Of a stretch of DNA of 64,000 bases, positions 34,551 to 45,434 are shown piece after piece. Source of the DNA: Lineus longissimus (Eukaryota > Nemertea > Pilidiophora > Heteronemertea > Lineidae); NCBI RefSeq assembly GCF_910592395.1, contig NC_088318.1, forward strand, positions 11,284,349 through 11,348,348, read 5' to 3'. The translations under genes were made by a program, and so were the position numbers. The stretch's first letter is position 1. Each line of letters opens with the position of its first letter. The notes beneath the pieces are model-generated. The model was given only the letters and a program-made list of their open reading frames with translations. It did not search any database and was not told the DNA's origin.

Positions 34551-37500
34551 ATAGTCTTTCTGGACAACAGCTGGTTAAAACAGTCCTCTCTATTCTATGC
34601 TTTATGTAGCAACAATATTGGAGAAAATCTAAGATAATGACAAAATTGTCGATTAGTCGTCCATTGCCATTTCCGACTTCATATGGTTATATGCTATCAA
34701 AACCATCATATTAACCACGTATGCAACCTCAGTAGTACGGTCAGTTTATACATAGGAGAACGGTATTTCGCTCTATACCAGTTACTGGCCACCGCAGCAA
34801 ACATGGGTGTTTTTAGCGAAATCACTTTCTGTGTCTTCTACGTCCTCGTGTTGCAGTACATGGTAAGTAAACACCTTTTTTTGTTCCATCCAGAATTTGT
34901 TTATCGCCGCTAAATGCATGGATCACAGCTTGTTTAATACATTTCATCAAGCGTTTATGTATATTACTCGTAACATGCAACTTGTGCATTTACAGACAAA
35001 TGGTTACTACCAAGATACTAGTTGCACCACCAAAGCGAAGCTGGGCAAGATCCACGAGGTTACGACATCTCCGGCAATGGAGGAATTGGTCAAGGGAGGT
35101 CAACTCGATGTGACCTTGAGGGTAACAACGTCCTTTAAGCCTAAAGCTTCCTGGGCAATTGTTAAAACCGTTCAAAGCGTTGAAGATAATTACTACAACA
35201 GCTTTAGTTTCCCGGTGCCGGAGAAAGGTGAGACCTAGTTCAAGGAAATATTTTTCATGTATTAGTATTAAAGGAGCTTGTACATTGTAGTTATTTGGTA
35301 AACCTGCATGTATAAAGCAAAGTTATTTACTACGAAGTTAGATGGCGCTAGAGTACCGTCATTCTCTAAAGAAATATTCAATGGGTCATTTGATCTTTTA
35401 AGTATTACTTTACACCACAAGTATATCGTGATCGTTTGTTTTGTAGATACAGGAAGCATGAGAACGAAGACTGAATCCGAAGTTTCGAACTCGTATTCGT
35501 TCTCCCTTCATCTCGATTCGTTCGACCAAGATCGCATCTTTCTCACTCTTCAACTTGACCACCCCTGCAATGCAATAACTATAGAGGGAAATATGGTATA
35601 CTGGTTGAACATGACGGGCGTAGACCTACCCACTGCGCTCAGTGTGCCAAAACCCTTTATCGACCTGAGCGAAAAATCTGAGGCCAGAATGAAGGTGGGA
35701 ATGGAGGTCAATGATGCCATCCTGGAAAACTTCCACTCGATTGGCTATTTTAGTTATGTTAGGAAAAATGGAATTCTGAATATGCGTTATGGTTCAGGTA
35801 GTCGCGATCCTATTGGTATCGAGTTTCAGGCTGGCTCTGGGGTGCGTGCTCCAAGATACGGCAAAAGCGTCGCCGGAGAGATAGTCCTAACGAAGCGGCC
35901 AGAGAAACTCAGTGATATCGAGGCGATGACTTTTCGCATTGAAGCCAATCTACTTTATAGCGGCCGGGGATATTGGCATGGAGGGCTCGTCATTTGGGCG
36001 ATGACGCAAATCAAACTGAGAGACCACGAAGCGAGACCCGTCATCGGTATCTTCACACGTCAATCATATAATAGGTTTCTGATTCAAAGGGACGAAAACC
36101 GTCACTTCATCGGTTTCGTTGACTCAGATGGAACGAGCTTATTCCCATTTCTCCAGGATAGAAACATGAAAGTGCCCTTGGTGTTTCAATGTTTGGCCGA
36201 GGGAGTCGAACAAACTCCTTACGTAGCGGTTGCTTTGAATGATTCGAACGATGGCGTAGTGTTGGATCCCTTAGGCAGTACCGAGTATCCTGGATTGATG
36301 ACCAGTATCTACGAAGTTCCCTCACAGAGCGAGAAGAAGGCAGACTTCATTTGCAGCGCCGCTCAAGGTGAGGCGGTGACCAACGTGCCATTTAGAACAA
36401 TAATCACAGAGGCGGTCGAGACTACGACAGACCATGAGGATGTGGTGCCTTTGGATGAGGAGACATTCGCAAATGTAAGTTAGGCCATCTATTTGGTCAA
36501 TCAACCCATAAGCCATGTCAGACCACGGTAAAAACTATTCCAGGAGCAGGCCGCCGAACTACTGTTACATATTGTAGGCAACTACTAAGCCAGGCCACTC
36601 TACTGCTCCTAGGCAACTACGAGCCTGTTAAAATTCATTTCCTATCATATTTCCGCAACATATTAATATATCAAAATCATATTTAAACGTTGGACGAGGT
36701 AGATCTAATTTTCTCACCGTTTGCCATCTTGTCGCAAAAATACCTGACTTTCCCGAAGTAACCGGTGGCACAGCGGCGAAATGATCACTGCGGCCGGGCG
36801 CCACAGAAGCGCTAGTACATGTATAGTTGAGACGTTACTTTATACGAACGCTGGCACGCTTACACGTAATCGAACACGCTACACATGTGTAGTAAACGTA
36901 CATGTAGCTAATTATACTTCGGCGGCACGGTAATTACCGCTTTCACGAGTAGGCCTATGGTACCAAGGTCACTTGCAAAGCTTGAAGCGACTACGCAGCA
37001 CTCGTAGGGTGGCTTTTCTTCGCAAACTTGACCCAGTCTTCCAAGACAAGTATTACTCGTGGACTTTTCTGATCATGAACCTTTCTGATCATAGCGGTTA
37101 ATTATTTTCCATATTTTTCAGGGATTTACCTTCAGCTGCAGGGCAAAAGGCGATCCCATCCCGACCATCAGGTTCTTTAAGGAGGACAAATACAGCCTTG
37201 GTCACCCACCAAATGCAATCGATCTCCTCGATGATGAATACTTCGTCGAGGAGATAAAGGACTCGGACCGCATTCGTGTAGCGTCTTCAGCGGGCCAGGC
37301 AACCTTGACCGTATTTCCAGGTGACTCCCCTTATCCACATGATGACGAGGCTTTCAGACTTGTCTGTGTCGGCGCGAACCAGTTCACCGCCGCCGCAGCA
37401 TCTATTGATTTCATTGCACCGAATGTCAATATCACTAATTTCTATTGAAACAAACGAAAACGCGGAGGAGCTGGAAGAGACTAGCCGCTTTAGTGTCCCG

Positions 37501-37553
37501 CTTCGGAGGGTCAGATGGCCTTGACCGTCTCTCCTGGTAGCTTCCCTTCCATG
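34551..37553 (+). repeat. Tandem gene duplication, unit A
   Basis: About 3 kb including roughly 250 bases of upstream sequence, all four exons, the introns and the start of the 3' UTR aligns with 38182-41343. The promoter-proximal sequence was therefore duplicated with the gene. Intron 1 is shorter here (133 bases) than in unit B (314 bases). Confidence 0.85.
34803..37448 (+). CDS. Secreted protein with Ig-like domains, paralog A
   Basis: Exons 34803-34862, 34996-35227, 35447-36474 and 37122-37448 join in phase to 548 residues. Residues 1-20 are a signal peptide. The mature chain has only six cysteines (30, 138, 346, 400, 446, 522). The last two lie in a C-terminal Ig-like domain encoded by the final exon, with an I-set pattern: FSCRAKGDPIPTIRFFKED, then ATLTVF and FRLVCVGANQF. 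The pair 346/400 (FQCLAEG, FICSAAQG) suggests a second Ig-like domain. The long region 140-330 is not recognised. No membrane segment follows, so secretion is inferred. The gene lies inside aquaporin intron 1 on the same strand, next to a close paralog. Tandem duplication and patchy divergence would suit a recognition or immune role, but that is speculation. Confidence 0.85.
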
Positions 37554-37600
37554 GCATGATGAGGTTTTCAAGCTTGTCCGTGCAGGAGCATGTAAATAAG
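37470..37600 (+). pseudogene. Decayed extra copy of the terminal Ig exon, after paralog A
   Basis: Directly after the stop codon the sequence re-aligns with the second half of the last exon (about 37255-37385). Shared blocks in order are GAC/GACT..CCGC, AGTGT, CCTTGACCGT, a TCC.GGT..CTTCCC stretch, CATGATGA(CG)AGG, and TTCA..CTTGTC.GTG. Small insertions and deletions destroy the frame. It lies in the 3' UTR of paralog A. The same relic follows paralog B, so it predates the gene duplication. Confidence 0.65.
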
Positions 37601-37873
37601 TGTAATAATCGTAAAGTTTTTTATTTATCATCAACGATAGTATAATCCATATCTAGAGGAGTAAGTTGCTGCGTTGTAGCCATTGTTAGCGGTAAATGTA
37701 TGGCTATATTCATGTCCTAGCTCAGAGATATTTTTCTAATGTAAATGCAATTGCGAAATTAAATGGACGGATTTGCTGACTTAAATGCTAACATTTTATT
37801 GATTAACTCCTAAACGCATTGGAAATGCTTTTTACGGATTTCTCGTTTCGAGTTTTCATGGCTTAAAGATTAG

Positions 37874-37879
37874 AATAAA
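37874..37879 (+). terminator. Probable polyadenylation signal of paralog A
   Basis: AATAAA about 425 bases after the stop codon, followed by a GT-rich stretch. Confidence 0.5.
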
Positions 37880-38181
37880 GTGTTATTGTACTGGTTATTT
37901 AGAAATCTATTCCGTTGCTCTTCTGAATAACTTATCGCTAAAATTGTTATGGAGATTGAATCATTTGCAATTAAATGACGTCCTCCATTTTTTAAAAGTG
38001 CCAGTTCTGCTGCAGGGGGGGGGGGGGGCACTCGTAAAGCACCTGACTATCGGTGCTCGTTTATCGTGTTTGAAACCGACCTGCATAGCGACCCAAAAAG
38101 GAAGTTTTTTGGCCCCTTGACGGAAGATCTAACGTAAACCAGATGGTGACCAACGCACCCCCCCCCCTCCCCCCAAATTAC

Positions 38182-41100
38182 CTGTCTTTCTGACCAATAG
38201 CTGGTTAGAGACAGTCCTCTCTATTCTATGCTTGATTATGCAGATGGCAACATTATTGTAGAAAATCTATGAAGTAATGACAAAATTGTCGAATCGTCGT
38301 CGATTGCTATTTTCGATTGCATATAATTATATGCTATCATAATCATCATATTAACAACTTATTCAGCCTCTGTAGTAAAAGGTCAAGCTGTACATAGGAC
38401 AACAGTCTTTCACTCTATACCAGTTACTGGCCATCGCAGCAAACATGGGTGTTTTCAGCGAAATCGCTATTAGCATTTTCTCCATCTTCTTGTTGCAAGA
38501 CGTGGTAAGTAAACATTTGGTTTTTTTGTTCCATCCGAAAATTGCTAATCCACACAGTGTTGAAAGTTAACGGTTTACCATCATTTAAATTGCCATATCG
38601 CTTCTTGCGTTATTGGTCTCCAATTAGACGTCCACACCGCCCGGGGATTAGGTGGGTGGAGCCGCTGAGCTGATACTGAGCTGAGCCCGATCTTCGCTCG
38701 TGTGGTTTGAGCTCAAAGTATCTTCCTTCTTCTTCACATTTTGCAAGTTACATTATAAACAAGTTTATTGTATATGCCTGGCCTACTTCCAGTAAACCGT
38801 CTATGTACTCTTTTACAGACAAATGGTTACTACCAAGATACTAGTTGCACAACCAAAGCGAAGCTGGGTAAGATCCGCGAGGTTACGACTCATCCGGCAA
38901 GGGAGGAATTGGTCAAGGGAGGTCCGCTTGATGTGACCTTGAGGGTAACAACGCCCTTTAAACCTCAAGCTTCCTGGGCATTTGTTAAAACCATTCAAAA
39001 CCACGAAGATAATTACTACAACAGCTATTTCATCCCGGTGCAAGAGAAAGGTGAGACCTAGTTCAAGGAAATCTTTTTTGTGTATAGGGCCTACTATAAA
39101 TGTAGTATTAAAGGAGCTTCATGGTTGTGGTTATTTGGTAGACCAACATGTGTAAAGCAAAGTTATTTACTGCGAAGTTAGATGGCGCTAGAGTACCGTC
39201 ATTCTCTAAAGAAATATTCAATGGGTCATTTGATCTTTTAAGTATTACTTAACATCACAAGTATATCGCGATCTTTTGTTTTGTAGATACAGGAAGCATG
39301 AGAACGAAGACTGAATCCGAAGGTTCGAACTCGTATTCGTTCTCCCTTCATCTCGATTCGTTCGACCAAGATCGCATCTTTCTCACCCTTCAACTTGACC
39401 ACCCCTGCAATGCAATAACTATAGAGGGAAATATGGTTTACTGGTTGAATATGACTGGCGTAGACCTACCCACTGCGCTCAGTGTGCCAAAACCCTTTAT
39501 CGACCTGAGCGGAAAATCTGAGGCCAGAATGAAGGTGGGAATGGAGGTCAATGATGCCACCCTGGAAGTCTTTCGCTCTATGGCCTATTTCAGAACTATT
39601 GGGAAAAATGGAATTCTGAATATGCGTAATGGTATACGTAGCCGCGATCCTATTCGTATTGAGTTTCAGTCTAGCTCTGGGGCGCGTGGTCCAAGGTACG
39701 GCAAAAGCGTCGTCGGAGTGATGGTCCTAACGAAGCGGCAAGAGACACTCGGTGATGTCGAAGCGATGACTTTACGCACTGAAGCCAATCTACTTTATAG
39801 CGGCCAGGATTATTGGCAAGGAGGGCTCGTTATTTGGGCAATGACGCAAATCAAACTGATGGACATCGCAAGACCAGCGATCGGGATCATCTCACATCAA
39901 TGGCATAGCGGGGTGCGGTTTCCAACGGATGAAAACGGTGTCAAAATCGGTTTCGTTGACTCAGATGGCACAATTCTAATCCCATTTCTCCAGGATGGAA
40001 ACATGAAAGTGCCCTTGGTGTTTCAATGTTTGGCCGAGGGAGGTGAACAAACTCCTTACGTAGCGGTTGCTTTAAATGGTATGAACGATGGCGAAGTGTT
40101 GGATCCCTTAGGCAGTACCGAGTATCCTGGAATGATGACCAGTATCTTCGAAGTTCCCTCACAGAGCGACAAGAAGGCAGATTTTATTTGCAGCGCGGCT
40201 CAAGGTGAGGTGGTGACCAACGTGCCATTTAGAACAATAGTCACAGAGGCGGTCGAGACTACGACAGACCTTGAGGATGTGGTGCCTTTGGATGAGGAGA
40301 CATTTGCAAATGTAAGTCAATGTAGGTCAATCAACCCATTAGACGTGTCAGACCACGGTAGAAAACTATTCCAGGAGCAGGAACCGAACTACTGTATTGT
40401 AGACAACCATTGTGCCACGCCACGTTACTGCTCCTAGGCAACTACTAGCCTCTTCATTTCTTTTTCGTTTTCAATCATATTTCCGCAATATATAAAATTT
40501 TGGACGGGGTAGAACTACTTTCCTCACCTCGGATATTGCAACGTTTGCCATCTTGTCGCAAAAACACGTGGCTTTCCCGAAGAAACCGGCGGCTCAGCGA
40601 AGTGATCACAGAGGCGTGCTAGTTGTGACATCACTTGGGAAATAAAACGAACGCTGTCACGCTTACACACGTAATCGAACACTCTAAACATGTGTTGTAA
40701 ACGTAGCTGACGGTGCTTCGGCCGGACGGTAAATAACGCTTTCACCAGCAGTGCCAATGCGTCAATGTCACTTGCAAAGCTTGAAGCGACTACTCAGCAC
40801 TCGTAGGGTGGCTTTTCTTGACACTGACAGAATACCAAGAACGAGTATTACTCGTGGACTTTTTTTATCCTGAACCTTTCTGATCGTTGTGGTTAATTAT
40901 TTTTCGTCATTTTCAGGGTTTCACGTTCATCTGCAGAGCAAAAGGCGATCCCATCCCGACCATCAGGTTCTATAAGGAGGACAAATACAGCCTTGGTCAC
41001 CCACCAAATGCAATCAATCTCCTCGATGATGAATACTTCGCCGGTGAGATAAAGGACTCAGACCGCTTTGGTATAGCGTCTTCAGCGGGCCAGGCAACCT

Positions 41101-41343
41101 TGACCGTATTTCCAGGTGACTCCCCCTATCCATATGATGACGAGGCTTTCAGACTGGTCTGTGTCGGCGCAAACCAGTTCTCCGCCGACGCTGCATATAT
41201 TGATTTCATTGCACCGAATGTCAATATCACTAATTTCTATTAAAAAAACGAAAACGCAGTTGAACTGGAAGAGACTGGCTGCTTCAGTGGCCCGCCTCAG
41301 ATAATCAGATGACCTTGACCGACTCTCCTGTTAGCTTCTCTTC
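38182..41343 (+). repeat. Tandem gene duplication, unit B
   Basis: Partner of 34551-37553. It starts in the shared upstream block CTTTCTG(G)AC.A..AGCTGGTTA and ends within the exon relic after the stop. About 630 bases separate the units; these contain a G14 tract (38015-38028) and a C10 tract (38158-38167). Confidence 0.85.
38445..41243 (+). CDS. Secreted protein with Ig-like domains, paralog B
   Basis: Exons 38445-38504, 38819-39050, 39287-40311 and 40917-41243 join in phase to 547 residues with exactly the exon structure of paralog A. Signal peptide, all six mature cysteines and both Ig-like patterns are kept. The first 90 codons of exon 3 are nearly identical to A. By contrast the signal peptide after MGVFSEI, and two patches of exon 3 (after DATLE at about 39566-39610, and around 39890-39945 before ENGVKIGF), differ strongly, mostly with amino-acid changes. 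The frame is intact throughout, so both copies look functional. The ligand and role are unknown. Confidence 0.85.
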
Positions 41344-41345
41344 CG
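41265..41345 (+). pseudogene. Decayed extra copy of the terminal Ig exon, after paralog B
   Basis: Orthologous to the relic at 37470-37600 but shorter. GAAGAGACTGGCTGCTTCAG, then CAGATGACCTTGACCGACTC and CTGTTAGCTTC, align with the relic and with the last exon. Homology is lost after about 41345. Confidence 0.55.
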
Positions 41346-41532
41346 TTTATATCTTTCCATGCCTTTTTGATTTCCCGCGCAAATCAGATTATCTCCACCG
41401 ACGGATCGACAACGAGAGGGCCCTGGAGAGAAGAAGACACACTGGTTTGCCCGGGTGAATACAGTTCAACTTAAATGTATATGTATACGTCAAATCGTGT
41501 TATCTTTGAAAGAATTATCAAAAGAAGAATTT

Positions 41533-41538
41533 AATAAA
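41533..41538 (+). terminator. Possible polyadenylation signal of paralog B
   Basis: AATAAA about 290 bases after the stop codon. Confidence 0.4.
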
Positions 41539-42684
41539 AGGCATGGATTAGTTCTTTATAACATTCTTCATTCCCGTTGGAAAGTTACCACCCAAAATAT
41601 CACGAGATCACGCAGCGAGGTGCGTGATATGTACTGGACTGCAATGATTGGTTCTTTCGCTGCGTTAGATATGTAATATCCGGGAACACCCAGGGCGATA
41701 CAACTATCTTAATTTGATCGAAGATATTTTAATCTTGAACATAAAGCACGGGCCTTGGGGGCGAAGGACGCTTCACCGGTCACGAATTATTGGCGAAGTT
41801 AACGTGGCTGGCAACATCGTCAAAAAAAGAAATGAAAAAAACGAAGAAAGGTCGGCTGCGTGTTTAATTTATGTCGAGTTCACTCACGACAAAAGCAGTA
41901 TGTAGAACGTAAAATGACATTCATTAATTTCAAGAAGCGATGGAAACGAGATAAAATATATATAAATGTTGGCTTGCTACAACAGACACTAGAGTACAAT
42001 TATATATTTATTCAGTGAAACATTCTGCTGCGACGAAATAAACTACCGTACGGTGCATACATGAAGATACTTTATTCAACATAATGGCGATCAGCCGGTG
42101 TGATTATTTTCTTATCTTGGTGAAAGACGCTAAAACGCCCGGGCAAAATGCTGGCCCGGCAGGTGATCATCGGATTCCACATTCTGCCAGAATGAAACAA
42201 TCCAAAACATAATTATTATCTTCATCATCGGATTCATCCTCCTGAGCTATCGCCAGAGTCAATAATCAATGAACCCTCCCTTACGAAAGTCTGAGATATC
42301 GAAGATTTCCATTAACCAGTCAATATCGATACCTTAATTGAAATACATTGTCATGGTATTGTATCTTGTGATGTTATTTGGATTTCAATTGATGTCGTAA
42401 GGAAGATTCCGTCTGCATTCCGGAATTGGCTTGAAGGTGACATGTATTGACAAAGCCTTGAGCGGTCAAGGTCGAAAGATCAAACGCCCGAGGAAACTCA
42501 GTCGTCATGATCAGTTGCACGTATGCATAGTCCTTGTACATCATACTCAAGCGCATTGATAGTAGTGTGATAAGGCACGGTCCTACAATATGCTTGGATA
42601 TCATCCCTGCTTTGGAGGTGTTGGAGAATGCTTGTACTTGTGGATGTATACGTAAACGAGAGCTACCGAACTTCCAGCGGTATT
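41539..42684. other. Non-coding intron sequence
   Basis: No exon seen. A short hairpin-like motif at about 41599-41628 (ATCACG..CACGCAGCGAGGTGCGTGAT) has a relative at about 29650-29685 (ATCACGAGTTCTCGCAGTGA), so it may belong to a small repeat family. Confidence 0.45.
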
Positions 42685-42690
42685 GCCTCC

Positions 42691-43900
42691 TATGGCATGA
42701 TATATGTTGCAATATTCAATAAAAATATTTTTCATGCAATATTAATTTTTGTTCATTCATCGTTTCATTTTTGATGCAATGTTACACTTTTTTCATGCAA
42801 TGTTAAAATTTCCATTCAATGTGTGTTTATTTGATGCAATGTTACATTTCTTTATGCAATGTTCACTCGATAATTGTTCATTAAATGTTTCATATTTGAT
42901 GCTATGTTTCACTTTTTTCATTCAATGTTCAAATTTTCATTTGATAATTGCCCGGATAATTGTTCATTCATCGTTTTATTTTTTGATGCAATGTTACACT
43001 TTTTTCATGCAATGTTCAAATTTTCATTCGATAATATGCATTCAAAGTTTCATATTTGATGCAATGTTTTCAATTTTCTTCATGCAATTACGATTAAATT
43101 TTCATGCAATATTTGGCAATTATTCATTCAATGTTGGCGCAACCTTTTTCTTTCAATAATCTGTGAAAATATTTATGCGAAAACTGCATTGTGGGTAATA
43201 TTAGAAACGAAGACGCTGATTGGCTAATCTCGTGTAGTGGAATAGGAGCGTTATACCACTAGCACATTGTACACAACTTTTTCCAAAGTCGTTTGATACG
43301 AGCTTGGAGGGAGGCTATCACGACAATCACAATTGTATGGTTTGGTCTCATTCATACAGCCATTGACAGCATGTACACAACAATGGAGCTTTTGGTACGT
43401 CTGTCTTATTCCCCGTCACGAGATTAGCCAATCAGCGTCCGCGTTTCTAATATGACCCACAATGCAGTTTTCGCATAAATATTTTCGCAAATTATTGAAT
43501 GAAAAAGTTTCCGCCAACATTGAATGAATAATTGCCAAATATTACATGATCATTTTATGAAATTTAGAAATCGTTATTTCATAAAAAAGTAAAACATTGA
43601 ATCGAATACGAAACATTGAATGATCAATTATCAGGGCAACTATCGAATGAAAATTTGAACATTATTGCATGAAAAAAGTGAATTATTGCATCAAATATGA
43701 AATATTGAATGAACAATTATCGAGTAAACATTGCATAAAGAAATGTAACATTGCATCAAATATGAACACACATTGAATGGAAATTTTAACATTGCATAAA
43801 AAAGTGTAACATTGCATCAAAAATGAAACGATGAATGAACAAAAATCAATATTGCATGAAAAATATTTTTATTGAATATTGCAACATACATCATGCCATA
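42691..43900. mobile_element. Fold-back transposon with 0.5-kb inverted arms and a 6-bp target duplication
   Basis: The left arm (42691-43234) and right arm (43417-43900) are imperfect inverted copies enclosing a 182-base spacer. The ends are TATGGCATGA and its inverse TCATGCCATA. A perfect direct duplication GCCTCC flanks the element (42685-42690 and 43901-43906). Both arms are AT-rich and built from minisatellite-like units around GATGCAATGTTACA and TTTTTTCATGCAATGTT. The innermost 90 bases of each arm are a unique sequence containing GATTGGCTAATC. There is no transposase frame; the open frames across the arms are low-complexity by-products. A 6-bp duplication is compatible with the Dada group among others, but the superfamily is not established. 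Confidence 0.85.
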
Positions 43901-44225
43901 GCCTCCGTATAGACTCCGCGCGTTTTCTGGAAGCTGAGCAATGACAATATAATGTACATTGAGGGTCAAGATGTAAACGAGCGTGAATCTGCGGGAAACT
44001 CCCATCCTGCTAAGACTTCAACGGATCAATTGCCTGTGATGTGGCTGCTGTTAGTAGTAAACAAGGCGCATCAACCCAATATCAGGCTGTAACAAAAATC
44101 AAGTGTTGAGCTGACACTGAAACTGATTGATATGCTGTAAGAAATACCTTTCATTTGATACAATGTATTTTGTGCTCAAAAACGCTGCCAAAGTTTATTT
44201 TTGTGGTTAAGTATCCTCCTACCAC

Positions 44226-44313
44226 GAGTCAATGCATTACACAGTGCATTGTACTGCACTTCATGGTGATGCTAAAACGATGCAATGCACTGCACTGTGT
44301 AATGCATTGGCTC
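44226..44313. other. 88-base long-stem hairpin
   Basis: GAGTCAATGCATTACACAGT pairs with ACTGTGTAATGCATTGGCTC at the far end. Pairing continues inward with a few mismatches to a loop near ATGGTGATGC. Size and near-complete pairing fit either a pre-microRNA-like hairpin or a tiny palindromic MITE. Nothing else distinguishes these. Confidence 0.55.
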
Positions 44314-45261
44314 CTGGCTGGCGCCTGCTCAAATACAAAAGCACACTTAGTAGTTTTCATCTCTCATGAGGATAGTAACTTCCGTCCAATTTAAGCTTGT
44401 GTGTCTTCGAATCCCGGTAAATGAGCAACCATGTGAGCCAGCCTCCTCATCCATCGTGCCTCGTTAGGCTGGGTTCTCGGTCCATTACCACCTCATTATC
44501 CCAATGCATACCACCTAGTAACATTGGGTGCCGAGTTCAGCCACGGATCTATAGCACTCTAGCTGTAGATCCGTGGTTCAGCGAATCGTTTGTGTGTGAA
44601 GATTGGTGCGAAAAAAGGGATGTCCGATAATGTTGGTATCATAATATATCAATGATATGCACAATTTCCCAGCCTCGCAAATGGTAACCGTTGCTTTGTG
44701 ATTGACTCGCACAGTTTACTTTGTACTTTTAATCTACGGAGCAAATATAGCTGGTCCTCTCATTGGCAGATTGTAGTAGGCCTATGCAATGCCAAATCCA
44801 TCATGTCATGACATGATCCTGGCTCCACACACAGACAGAGACGCACTTTGATCTAACAACCTCAAATCAATTTTGTTTTTATTCAAATTCCTTTTTTTAT
44901 TTGTTAGAAAATTGACAAAAACTTTATCTTTGACAATTGCTCCTATAGGCTATACAGGTTGAAGGATATAGGCCTACCGAATGCGATTCTATTGTCGAAC
45001 GATCGTTTGTAGCAGCGCTACGATTTCTATTTTTCAGAAAGCTCTTGATCAACCCTTGGTGATGGCAATTGCATCCTTTATCAGAGGTAAAGCACTGTCG
45101 AGGGCAATTTTAATTTCTCTGGCCAGAGGAGAGTGATATCACCCGATAGCGCACTTCCGCACTTCCGTTCTCCTCTGGAAGTGTTGCAAATAGATCCACA
45201 GCAATAATTATACTGAAATCATTGGTGATACGACCACTTCATGTCAAACTGCGCAAAAGTG

Positions 45262-45267
45262 TTTATT
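45262..45267 (-). terminator. Probable polyadenylation signal of the cysteine-rich gene
   Basis: AATAAA on the minus strand, about 170 bases after the stop codon. Confidence 0.5.
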
Positions 45268-45434
45268 AACCAGAAAGCAACTAAATTAGATGATTATCCC
45301 GCTATTAACTGTTGAAGGATTTATGTAATGATGATTGTCTCTAGCATACAGGGAATGGGTCAACTGGTACTGCTGCATTATAAACCAAATGTCATTTCAC
45401 AACGTTGTCTAGCAACTTCACTGCTTACTCCTTC

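Larger units (their letters stand above)
43907..45434. other. Non-coding intron stretch with two hairpins
   Basis: No exon found. It holds the hairpin at 44226-44313 and a smaller one near 44536-44574 (CCACGGATCTA..TAGATCCGTGG). The part nearest 45434 is the 3' UTR of the minus-strand cysteine-rich gene. Confidence 0.45.

Noticed and set aside
35308-35446. Upstream extension of exon 3 of Ig paralog A as coding sequence
   Set aside because: It is open only in copy A; copy B has a stop, and the acceptor at 35446 gives a phase-correct join to exon 2 in both copies.
42749-43159. 136-codon open frame rich in Phe, His and Met
   Set aside because: It is a low-complexity by-product of the ATGCAATGTT minisatellite in the fold-back element arm.
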